A stretch of 8,165 bases of DNA from Planctomycetota bacterium. Lineage in GTDB: Bacteria > Planctomycetota > Phycisphaerae > Sedimentisphaerales > Anaerobacaceae. The notes below the pieces were generated by a model. It saw only the letters and a program-made list of their open reading frames with translations. It ran no database searches and was not told the DNA's origin. Both the position numbers and the translations under genes were made by a program. Each line of letters opens with the position of its first letter. The first letter of the stretch is position 1. Positions 1 through 5,246 of this stretch are shown here, one piece after another. Location of the stretch: positions 1,407,388 through 1,415,552 of the forward strand of contig CP070830.1 in the NCBI GenBank assembly GCA_020344865.1, in the 5' to 3' direction.

Positions 1-419
1 CGAGTATTGAGGAAATCGCCGAAGAGGCCGAGATGAGTATTGAGGAGACCCGAAGGGTCCTGAAGATATCCAAGCACCCCATCAGTCTCGACCGGCCCAG
101 AGGCGAGAGCGATGACAGTTATTTCGGCGACTTCATCGAAGATGACGATGTGGATTCGCCGGTGGCCTCAGCTGCTCAGGAAATGCTCAAGGAGAGAATC
201 GATACGGTCCTGAAGACGCTTTCGTACCGCGAGCGCGAGATTATCAAGCTGCGCTATGGAATCGGTGACGGCTACACGTACACGCTCGAGGAAGTCGGCA
301 GGATTTTCAAAGTCACGCGAGAGCGCGTCAGGCAGGTCGAAGCAAAGGCCATACGCAAACTACAGCACCCCGTAAGGAGCCGCAGGCTCGAAGGGTTCCT
401 CGACCACAAGACAGTGTAG
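1..419 (+). CDS. rpoD: Primary sigma-70 factor (RpoD/SigA type), C-terminal part
   Basis: This is the 3' end of a primary sigma factor, the subunit that directs RNA polymerase to housekeeping promoters. The reading frame is open to the window edge (first full codon at base 3), so the gene starts outside; 138 residues are visible, and the ATG at 33 is internal. Visible residues 1-50 match sigma region 3 (an EEIAEEAEMSIEE segment, then PISLDRP and GDFIEDDD, typical of RpoD region 3.2). Residues from about 70 match region 4: REREIIKLRYGIGDG, then TLEEVG and the helix-turn-helix VTRERVRQVEAKAIRKL that reads the -35 box, ending in the usual RSRRLEGFLD tail. Region 4 and the tail are complete, so the C-terminus is intact. 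It converges on the cold-shock gene. A weak hairpin (519-531, 5-bp stem, short T-run) may help stop it. The rpoD-type call is firm; confusion with an RpoS/RpoH-type factor is unlikely given the region 3.2 and tail sequences. Confidence 0.95.
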   Translation, partial: SIEEIAEEAEMSIEETRRVLKISKHPISLDRPRGESDDSYFGDFIEDDDVDSPVASAAQEMLKERIDTVLKTLSYREREIIKLRYGIGDGYTYTLEEVGRIFKVTRERVRQVEAKAIRKLQHPVRSRRLEGFLDHKTV

Positions 420-622
420 GCAGGTTACAGAACGTTACGTCGGGGGATAGACTTTTGCTTGTGCGCTGTGAGGGCGGAAGTTTAAAACTGCAAGCTCACC
501 TTGATGGTTCCGTGCCGCAGCCTTTCAGGCTTTAGGGACATCCGTTTATTTCGTATCTTGCGAACTGCAGCAGAAGGGTGTTTCCTGGCGTGGCAATTGG
601 AAGAGGGATTGACAGCTTGGCA

Positions 623-652
623 ATAAAAAAGGCCCCGCTTATGTGCGGGACC
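623..652 (-). terminator. Intrinsic terminator of the cold-shock gene
   Basis: On the minus strand an 8-bp stem (GGTCCCGC with GCGGGGCC, one G-T wobble) closes a 6-base loop and is followed directly by TTTTTTATTG. It lies 35 bases past the cold-shock stop codon. On the plus strand the same hairpin is followed after a few bases by a T5 run (659-663), so it may also stop read-through from the sigma factor gene. Confidence 0.88.
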
Positions 653-687
653 CTGCGGTTTTTCATCCTTGCGACCTGCAATCCTGG

Positions 688-891
688 TCAGGCGGGGCGT
701 ACATTTGTTGCCTGTGGGCCTTTTTGGCCCTCGCCAACTTCATACTCCACTTCCTGGCCCTCTTGCAACGGCCCACCTCCCTGTGTTTCGACGTTCGAGC
801 GGTGGATGAACAAATCCTCACCGCCTTCGTCCGGGCTGATAAAACCGTAGCCTTTCCTTTCGTTAAACCATTTTACTTTACCTTTTGCCAC
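688..891 (-). CDS. Cold-shock domain protein (CspA/CspB family)
   Basis: A 67-residue single-domain cold-shock protein, expected to bind single-stranded RNA/DNA in the cytoplasm and melt mRNA structure. The five-strand OB fold is covered end to end: KVKWFN at 5-10, RNP1 as KGYGFIS at 13-19, RNP2 as LFIH at 27-30, then EGQEVEYEV and a GPQATNV ending typical of the family. The start is GTG (889-891), supported by AAGGAG at 898-903 with a 6-base gap and by family length; no upstream ATG improves it. Compared with Bacillus CspB from memory, two nucleic-acid-contacting aromatics appear replaced: the Phe after the RNP2 His is Arg31, and the Phe of the GEGF loop is Gly39 in a QGGGP loop. The gene has its own promoter, a roughly 100-base leader and a terminator, so it is probably a single-gene unit. 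Plus-strand reading frames over this gene are shadows. Confidence 0.95.
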   Translation of the reverse strand: MAKGKVKWFNERKGYGFISPDEGGEDLFIHRSNVETQGGGPLQEGQEVEYEVGEGQKGPQATNVRPA

Positions 892-993
892 AATCTTCTC
901 CTTAGGCCCTTAGCTTCGGCCTTAACTAAAATTCCCTCGTCTTTTATTAGGAGCTACTCTCCGAGGGATGCCAAAGAATAGTCCTTACTAACT
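892..993 (-). promoter_or_regulatory. Long structured 5' leader of the cold-shock gene
   Basis: From the predicted start of transcription (around 993) to the GTG there are about 100 untranslated bases. Two hairpins can be drawn: CCCTCG (934-939) with CGAGGG (962-967) around a 22-base loop, and a 5-bp stem pairing 904-908 with 918-922 whose base touches the AAGGAG ribosome site (898-903). Long folded leaders control translation of several cold-shock mRNAs by temperature. Whether this one does so is inference. Confidence 0.4.
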
Positions 994-999
994 GCTCTA

Positions 1000-1028
1000 A
1001 ACTTAGCATGCTCGAGTGGGGATGTCAA
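1000..1028 (-). promoter_or_regulatory. Sigma-70 promoter for the cold-shock gene
   Basis: On the minus strand a perfect TTGACA (1023-1028) is followed after exactly 17 bases by TAAGTT (1000-1005), a weak -10 box with 3 of 6 consensus positions. It lies upstream of the cold-shock gene with no other gene between. The -35 is strong evidence; the -10 choice is less certain. Confidence 0.6.
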
Positions 1029-1154
1029 GCAAATAATCTGGACATCTTTTTTGGTGGATTGTAGGGGGCTATAGACATTTACTGCAGGTAAATATCGGGG
1101 CGCGGAGCAACCTGGTAAGCTCCTTAGCGCACCGTATTTCTTATCCCTTGGCTG

Positions 1155-2108
1155 CTATTGTGCCAACGGTTCGTAGAACTTTTCGGGTCTTTGGCCGAGG
1201 ATGTTGATTAGCGTGCCGAGCTTTTCGATGTTGCACTTTAAGCGGTCGCCCGGCCGGAGGAATTTTCCTGTGGCGAGGGCGACGCCGGCCGGCGTGCCAG
1301 TGGCTATAACGTCACCAGGCTCAAGCGTCATTATATGGCTCAAAAAAGAAACGATGTCGGGGACGGGGTAAATCATCTGCGAGGTGTTGGCCTTCTGGCG
1401 GACTTCGCCGTTTACGGCAAGGGTCAGCTCGAGGTTTTGGACATCGTCGATTTCGTCGGCGGTAAGAAGGTACGGCCCCAACGGCAGAAACCCGTCGGCC
1501 CATTTGCCGTTGAGCCAGTCATAGAATTCGTCCCACTGTCGTTCGGCCCTTGCGGTTTTGAAGGTGACGCTGCGGGCTGATATGTCGTTGCAGATGGTGT
1601 AGCCGGCGACAACGTCAAGGGCATTTTCGGGTTTTATGTATTTGGCTTGTTTTCCGATTACCACAGCCAGTTCGATTTCATAATCTACTTGTTCGCTGTA
1701 AGCCGGCCAGGGTATCTCCTGCAGTGGGCCAATCACGACCGTCGAAGGCATCAGGAAAGGTCGAGGCACGGTGGTCTGGCGTGGTGAGTCGGACAGGCCG
1801 AGTTTAAAGCCGCGTTTCATGCTCGCTTCTTTGATATGTTCGCTGTAGTTGCCAGCCAGTGCGAGTACTTTGCCCGGCCGGGGTATAGGCGCAAGCAGTT
1901 TGACAGAGTCCAGGGCTATCGAAATATCAGAGCGGGTGGTTAGCTCAGCAAGTTTTGCAAGGCAGGACGGGCCGCGCTGGAGGATTTCTTTTATGCTGCG
2001 GGGGGCATTTTCCCACGTCCAGGCCGAGGGGATATCTATAAGACCATCGTCGGTAAGGATGCCGCAGGAAATTGAGCTATCTTTGGAATATGTAACTAAT
2101 TTCATCAT
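1155..2108 (-). CDS. Fumarylacetoacetate hydrolase (FAH) family protein
   Basis: A 317-residue member of the FAH superfamily, metal-dependent cytoplasmic enzymes that hydrolyse, decarboxylate or isomerise acyl-pyruvate type substrates. Residues 1-70 form a variable N-terminal part and 71-317 the catalytic domain. Landmarks are NYSEH (87-91), DYEIELAVVIGK (142-153) with metal-ligand candidates Glu144 and Glu146, GYTICNDISAR (169-179) with third ligand Asp175, a DWLNGKWADG segment leading to PLGP (209-212), and the hallmark GTPAGVA (271-277). All expected ligands are present and length is normal, so it should be active. The exact substrate cannot be read from sequence: acylpyruvase, oxaloacetate decarboxylase and 2-hydroxyhepta-2,4-diene-1,7-dioate isomerase annotations all occur in this family. 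It is divergent from the coiled-coil gene and shares no operon with another visible enzyme. I see no clear terminator between it and the cold-shock promoter, so some read-through into that gene is possible. Confidence 0.9.
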   Translation of the reverse strand: MMKLVTYSKDSSISCGILTDDGLIDIPSAWTWENAPRSIKEILQRGPSCLAKLAELTTRSDISIALDSVKLLAPIPRPGKVLALAGNYSEHIKEASMKRGFKLGLSDSPRQTTVPRPFLMPSTVVIGPLQEIPWPAYSEQVDYEIELAVVIGKQAKYIKPENALDVVAGYTICNDISARSVTFKTARAERQWDEFYDWLNGKWADGFLPLGPYLLTADEIDDVQNLELTLAVNGEVRQKANTSQMIYPVPDIVSFLSHIMTLEPGDVIATGTPAGVALATGKFLRPGDRLKCNIEKLGTLINILGQRPEKFYEPLAQ

Positions 2109-2111
2109 TTT

Positions 2112-2117
2112 TCCTTT
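2112..2117 (-). promoter_or_regulatory. Ribosome binding site deciding the FAH start
   Basis: AAAGGA on the minus strand precedes two adjacent in-frame ATG codons (2106-2108 and 2103-2105). The gap is 3 bases to the first ATG and 6 to the second, so the second is the better placed start and the protein may be 316 residues long. Confidence 0.55.
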
Positions 2118-2162
2118 CGCATTGTTCCGGAATTTGTGCCCGGCGATAGTAGCAAAAAAACC

Positions 2163-2190
2163 TTGATTTTGCAGCAGGAAAACTTATAAA
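2163..2190 (+). promoter_or_regulatory. Predicted sigma-70 promoter for the coiled-coil membrane protein gene
   Basis: TTGATT (2163-2168), a 16-base spacer and TATAAA (2185-2190) match the consensus at 4 and 5 of 6 positions. It sits in the divergent gap, pointing toward the gene at 2316, and would give a leader of about 120 bases. Confidence 0.5.
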
Positions 2191-2315
2191 TGTTAGTTTG
2201 AACGTAGTAAGTGCGTAATATGTATCACATCAGTCGGTTGGAAGGTCTAAGCAAAGACTTGTGCAATTAATGGTTATGAGTTATGCTTTAGGTCAGTTTT
2301 TGGGGACTTTAAAAT

Positions 2316-3074
2316 ATGACAATAAAAGAGATTTGGACAAAAACGGGCAGTTGGATTCGGGCTCATAAACCGGCCAGGGTGGGCGACTTCAGGCCTGATA
2401 TAGATGATGACGGGCTGATTAGCCAGGATAGTCAGGCGGGTGCTGATGAAGCCGGCGAAAAGCGCAATCAGGTCGTGGTAAAAACGGTTCAGCCGAAAGG
2501 CAAGGCTGAGTCGCTTGAGAAGCTGCAGGCTGGCTTCGATAAGTTGATTGGGCAGTTGGAGGGAATCAACAGTCATTTGAGTCGTCAGGTCGCCCAGAAT
2601 GAGGACTTGATGGGGCGAATTGAACAGCTGCCGAAGCTGCTGGAGAGCTTTCCCGCAGTGGTGGAAAACCAAAAGCAGTTGACGGAGCAATTGCTTGAGC
2701 AGTTAAAGCAGATGGCAAGCAAGGATGAGCAGTTCATAGATGCGGTGGGCAAGATACCTGCTGAGACTGCCAAGCAGACGGATGCTTTGGTCAATATCGA
2801 CCATCAGCTCGCGGCCGCGGCCGATACCGATGTGCAAATGACGGAGAGCCTTAATAAATTTAATGAGGCGCTGCAAAAACTCAATGAGAGTACGGTCGGT
2901 CATACCGATAGTGTGATGCAGATGAGCCGGACCTTCGCGGCCAGCGACAGGTACCTCAAGTATATAATGTCGAGACAGCGCAAGAGCTTCTTGTGGATTT
3001 TCATGATAGCCATGGGCATTTGCGCGGGTGCGATATTGATACTGGCGGGGATTATTATTTATCTGAGGCAGTAG
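2316..3074 (+). CDS. Tail-anchored coiled-coil membrane protein, unknown function
   Basis: I do not recognise this 252-residue protein as a named family. Residues 1-60 are polar and acidic with no signal peptide. Residues 64-205 are rich in Leu, Gln, Glu and Lys with heptad-like spacing and should be largely helical coiled coil. Residues 224-250 form one strongly hydrophobic span (FLWIFMIAMGICAGAIL and on) preceded by the basic SRQRK, ending two residues from the C-terminus. This predicts a tail-anchored protein with its coiled coil in the cytoplasm. Two segments 35 residues apart (from FPAVVENQ at 112 and from IPAETAKQ at 147) look like copies of one repeat, with a weaker third near 182. The start is ATG 2316 with a GGGGA element (2302-2306) 9 bases upstream. 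It is a single-gene unit between its own promoter and a strong terminator. A scaffold, envelope-organising or signalling role is possible but nothing here proves one. Confidence 0.8.
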   Translation: MTIKEIWTKTGSWIRAHKPARVGDFRPDIDDDGLISQDSQAGADEAGEKRNQVVVKTVQPKGKAESLEKLQAGFDKLIGQLEGINSHLSRQVAQNEDLMGRIEQLPKLLESFPAVVENQKQLTEQLLEQLKQMASKDEQFIDAVGKIPAETAKQTDALVNIDHQLAAAADTDVQMTESLNKFNEALQKLNESTVGHTDSVMQMSRTFAASDRYLKYIMSRQRKSFLWIFMIAMGICAGAILILAGIIIYLRQ

Positions 3075-3137
3075 GGATTTTGGCGTTTTCGGGCGGAGCA
3101 GGCGGAGGCGGATTCGAAATTTTGCAATGTTGAAAAT

Positions 3138-3166
3138 GAAAGACCCCGGCTTGGCCGGGGTCTTTC
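3138..3166. terminator. Strong bidirectional intrinsic terminator
   Basis: A perfect 13-bp inverted repeat, GAAAGACCCCGGC (3138-3150) and its complement (3154-3166), flanks a 3-base loop. T-rich runs lie at the stem base on both strands (TCTTTCTTAG on plus; TCTTTCATTTT on minus). It sits 63 bases after the coiled-coil gene and 32 bases from the end of the convergent secreted-protein gene, so it most likely serves both. Confidence 0.92.
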
Positions 3167-3198
3167 TTAGTTAGAACGCGTTTTTTCAGAGGTGGGTG

Positions 3199-3636
3199 TT
3201 AGCCCTGTTGTCCTTCGCGATTTCCGTTTTTATTCTGGGGTTTGCTTGGGTCGGGACCTCCATCGTTCTTTTCAATAACCGAGATTGTGTCGGAGCCGGA
3301 GAAGGTGTCGCCGTCAGTTGTTCCTAACAGCTTCAACGTCAGTGGGCCTTCCTCCAGATTTCCCGCTGGTATGCTAAATTTAGCTACCAGTTCACCCTTG
3401 TTATCGGGGAATGTGATGTAAGGGTTGTACTCGATTGGACCATCGTAGAGCTTAACGCCAGTCACGGAGTAATACGAGATTTCAGCGTGGACTGTGAGGA
3501 CGTGCTCATCGACCCCCTCTTCCAGCACGATTGTGTCGGGTGCGACCATTACCGCGATTTCGTCGGCGGCAAAGGCCAGTGGCACACAAACGGTTGCCAG
3601 AAACAATGTTAGTGTTAGTGTCAGTAGTCCTTTCAT
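3199..3636 (-). CDS. Small secreted beta-rich protein, unknown function
   Basis: A 145-residue protein with a clear Sec signal peptide: MKG, then a hydrophobic stretch (LLTLTLTLFLATVCVPLAF) and an AFA cleavage site after residue 23. There is no lipobox, so the mature protein of about 122 residues should be soluble in the periplasm or outside. Mature residues 26-122 alternate hydrophobic and polar positions as in an Ig-like or similar beta sandwich (for example VLTVHAEISYYSVTGVKLY, then FSIPAG and PLTLKLLG). The last 23 residues (GGPDPSKPQNKNGNREGQQG region) are Gly/Pro/Asn/Gln-rich and probably disordered. I cannot assign a named family. The start is ATG 3634-3636 with AGGAG at 3643-3647, gap 6. 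The gene has its own predicted promoter and shares the bidirectional terminator, so it is a single-gene unit. The (TL)n run in the signal peptide comes from a short imperfect hexamer repeat in the DNA. Confidence 0.85.
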   Translation of the reverse strand: MKGLLTLTLTLFLATVCVPLAFAADEIAVMVAPDTIVLEEGVDEHVLTVHAEISYYSVTGVKLYDGPIEYNPYITFPDNKGELVAKFSIPAGNLEEGPLTLKLLGTTDGDTFSGSDTISVIEKNDGGPDPSKPQNKNGNREGQQG

Positions 3637-3737
3637 AATCAGCTCCTAAAAAAATTAATAAAACCTTCACCCGAAAGTGATTTCTTGGCTATAGACAGAT
3701 TTGCTCTAACGACTCCCCAGGTGTTGTTGCGGACGAT

Positions 3738-3766
3738 ACGCTATTACAGTTCGGGCGCAAAGTCAA
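3738..3766 (-). promoter_or_regulatory. Predicted promoter of the secreted-protein gene
   Basis: On the minus strand TTGACT (3761-3766) is followed after 17 bases by TAGCGT (3738-3743), a weak -10 with 3 of 6 matches; TAATAG nearby is a better hexamer but too close at 14 bases. The leader to the ATG would be about 95 bases. Confidence 0.45.
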
Positions 3767-3781
3767 GAGAAAAATTCTCTT
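3765..3781. repeat. 17-base palindrome abutting a promoter, possible operator
   Basis: AAGAGAA (3765-3771), AAA, TTCTCTT (3775-3781) is a perfect 7-3-7 inverted repeat. Its inner end overlaps the last two bases of the predicted -35 box at 3761-3766 of the minus-strand promoter. Position and symmetry suit a dimeric regulator site; it is not followed by a T-run suggesting a terminator for either neighbour, although the region is AT-rich. Confidence 0.4.
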
Positions 3782-3906
3782 AAGCAAAAAATTATTTTTC
3801 TATTTCCCGGTACTTAGGTAGGATTAGGAAAGATTAGTTGCTTTTCTGATTGGCGGATTTAGGATTTAACGAGCGGCCGTGGTTGGACAGACTGTGACAA
3901 GGACCG

Positions 3907-3927
3907 GACCTGCGGCAAGCGCGGGTC
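3907..3927 (-). terminator. GC-rich hairpin after the chorismatase homologue, weak terminator candidate
   Basis: An 8-position stem (3907-3914 with 3920-3927) with a 5-base loop lies 3 bases beyond the stop codon at 3931-3933. On the transcribed (minus) strand it has one C-A mismatch and no T-run follows, so it is not a classic intrinsic terminator. It could stabilise the mRNA end or assist Rho-dependent stopping. Confidence 0.3.
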
Positions 3928-3930
3928 ATC

Positions 3931-5040
3931 TTACTGGTTCAAGGTGGCGGCGGCTTCTATTTCGAACAGCAGGTCTGGCCTGCAGATGTCGCAGATTGCG
4001 GTCAGCCAGGGCCAGGGGAGGGTGCCTTTGAGGACGTTGAATATTTTTTCGACGTCGGTTGTTTTGCAGTAGGCGACGGCCTGGACGACGTCGGAGTCGG
4101 CACAGTTCATATCCTTTAGGACCGCGCGGACATTTTCTATTGTGGAATTAATCTGGCCTTCCGGGTCGTCGATATTTGTGGTCCTGCCCTCGGCGTCGAT
4201 GGAGGCGGTGCCGGAGACGAAGACAGTTTCGGCGGCGGGGGTCGCAGCCTTTGACGCGCGTGAGAATGCCGAGCCGTACTCAAGGGCGCAGTGCTGTTTT
4301 CCTACTGCGGGCAGGTACTGGACAGAGTCGGTCGGTTCGAGTATGGCGATAAGGTCCATTGCACATTGGGCGCCGCCGGCGGGGGCGAGTCCTATGCCCG
4401 TGCTGGCCGGCATTGACTGACGGGTATTTTGGCCGATGATGCCGCGCTCGGTGAAGAACTTGTTTCTGACGCGGTTGAAGTCGTCGTACCACGAGAGGAT
4501 GTCGGCGAGCCACATCCAGGTGCGTGCGACGGAGAGCATGTCCGTGCCTGACTGCTTGAGGATTGCTTCGCCTTTTTCGAGCATGGCTGCCGCCTGCTGC
4601 GTGGGCTGTGGTGACTGAGGGGCAGAGATGTTGGAAAGAGCAAGATAAGTCCGGTTAGGCAAGCGAAGTATTCGACCGCAGCGGATGCCATCGAAATCAA
4701 TCACATAGGGAGTGGTGTCTGCGGCTACGGCGTGGACCTGGACGCCGGCGATGGGGCCGCAGCGGCCTTCGGTGCAGACCAGGATGCTGGGAGCAACACC
4801 ATCATCGAGAGCGCCGTATTCTTTTAAGCGAATGTCGGAGATGGTTTTCATTACATCCTTAACTGCGAAGACGCGTTCCTGAAGGATTGCGGCTTTTTTC
4901 GAGCGGAGGGTGTCGGCGATCTCAGAGAAGATTTGCTGTGCCTGCCTATCCGGAGGCGCATTTTGGTCGGGGGCGGCTGAGATATAGATTTCAGTCGCCG
5001 AAGGGGACTCAATTGTACGTGTGTCCAGGTTTACAGGCAT
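3931..5040 (-). CDS. Chorismatase homologue, FkbO/Hyg5 family (RidA/YjgF-like fold)
   Basis: A 369-residue protein of the chorismatase family, which hydrolyses chorismate to pyruvate plus either a dihydroxycyclohexadiene carboxylate (FkbO type) or 3-hydroxybenzoate (Hyg5/XanB2 type). Recognition rests on family landmarks recalled from FkbO: ARTWMWLADI (172-181) with YDDFN (185-189), PASTGIG (211-217), EYGSAFSRA (254-262), FVSGTASI (274-281), and the C-terminal DICRPDLLFEIEA (351-363) holding the expected catalytic Glu (360 or 362). Residues 270-369 form a RidA/YjgF-like domain; the N-terminal half is more divergent. Length is normal for the family (about 340-370). The start at ATG 5038-5040 is forced by an in-frame stop at 5050-5052; GGTGA at 5050-5054 is the likely ribosome site. 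A predicted promoter lies at 5128-5156, so it need not be co-transcribed with the upstream pair. Older annotation may call such genes pteridine-dependent deoxygenase or endoribonuclease L-PSP. No partner genes for aromatic ester or pigment synthesis are visible. Confidence 0.82.
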   Translation of the reverse strand: MPVNLDTRTIESPSATEIYISAAPDQNAPPDRQAQQIFSEIADTLRSKKAAILQERVFAVKDVMKTISDIRLKEYGALDDGVAPSILVCTEGRCGPIAGVQVHAVAADTTPYVIDFDGIRCGRILRLPNRTYLALSNISAPQSPQPTQQAAAMLEKGEAILKQSGTDMLSVARTWMWLADILSWYDDFNRVRNKFFTERGIIGQNTRQSMPASTGIGLAPAGGAQCAMDLIAILEPTDSVQYLPAVGKQHCALEYGSAFSRASKAATPAAETVFVSGTASIDAEGRTTNIDDPEGQINSTIENVRAVLKDMNCADSDVVQAVAYCKTTDVEKIFNVLKGTLPWPWLTAICDICRPDLLFEIEAAATLNQ

Positions 5041-5127
5041 TTCGGTTTGTCACCCTTATGGTGGTCCTGTTTTCTGTCAATTCACAGGCAGCTGTAGCAG
5101 CTTAGCAGTAAGCCCAGGAAAAATCAT

Positions 5128-5156
5128 ATTTTAAGTATCGTTGATAGGAAAATCAA
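5128..5156 (-). promoter_or_regulatory. Predicted sigma-70 promoter for the chorismatase homologue
   Basis: On the minus strand TTGATT (5151-5156), a 17-base spacer and TAAAAT (5128-5133) match the consensus at 4 and 5 of 6 positions. The leader would be about 80 bases and contains a small hairpin (AGCTG 5090-5094 with CAGCT 5098-5102). A second TTGACA nearer the gene (minus strand) lacks a good -10. Confidence 0.55.
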
Positions 5157-5246
5157 GCTTAAGTGCAAAATGGCTGACATCGGCTTTTTGAAAGATAATA
5201 TGAGGGCCGAGGTTATCGGACGGCAGTTGTTTGACTTTTTGGGGTG

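Noticed and set aside
578..981. Two overlapping plus-strand open frames across the cold-shock gene
   Set aside because: They lie antisense to a clear cold-shock protein gene with its own promoter, ribosome site and terminator, and their translations resemble no protein family.
1021..1052. GATGTC/GACATC inverted repeat followed by TTTTTT on the plus strand, like an intrinsic terminator
   Set aside because: The stem is only 6 bp with a 14-base loop and no plus-strand gene ends upstream of it. It overlaps the -35 of the cold-shock promoter, so an operator role is conceivable but too weakly supported to list.
1077..1093. ATTTAC-TGCAG-GTAAAT inverted repeat between the FAH gene and the cold-shock promoter
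   Set aside because: It is short and AT-rich, with no T-run on the minus strand, so it does not qualify as a terminator for the FAH gene, and no promoter overlaps it.
2274..2690. Minus-strand open frame of 138 codons opposite the coiled-coil gene
   Set aside because: It is antisense to a gene with convincing protein features (coiled coil, terminal membrane helix); its own translation shows low-complexity Leu-rich sequence expected of a shadow.
4142..4700. Several open frames on both strands inside the chorismatase homologue
   Set aside because: Shadow frames of a GC-rich gene, rich in Arg, Ser, Pro and Ala, without ribosome sites or family motifs.
5041..5246. Possible small gene or regulatory RNA between the propeller gene and the chorismatase homologue
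   Set aside because: Only a predicted promoter and short weak hairpins are visible, with no credible reading frame with a ribosome site and no terminator.
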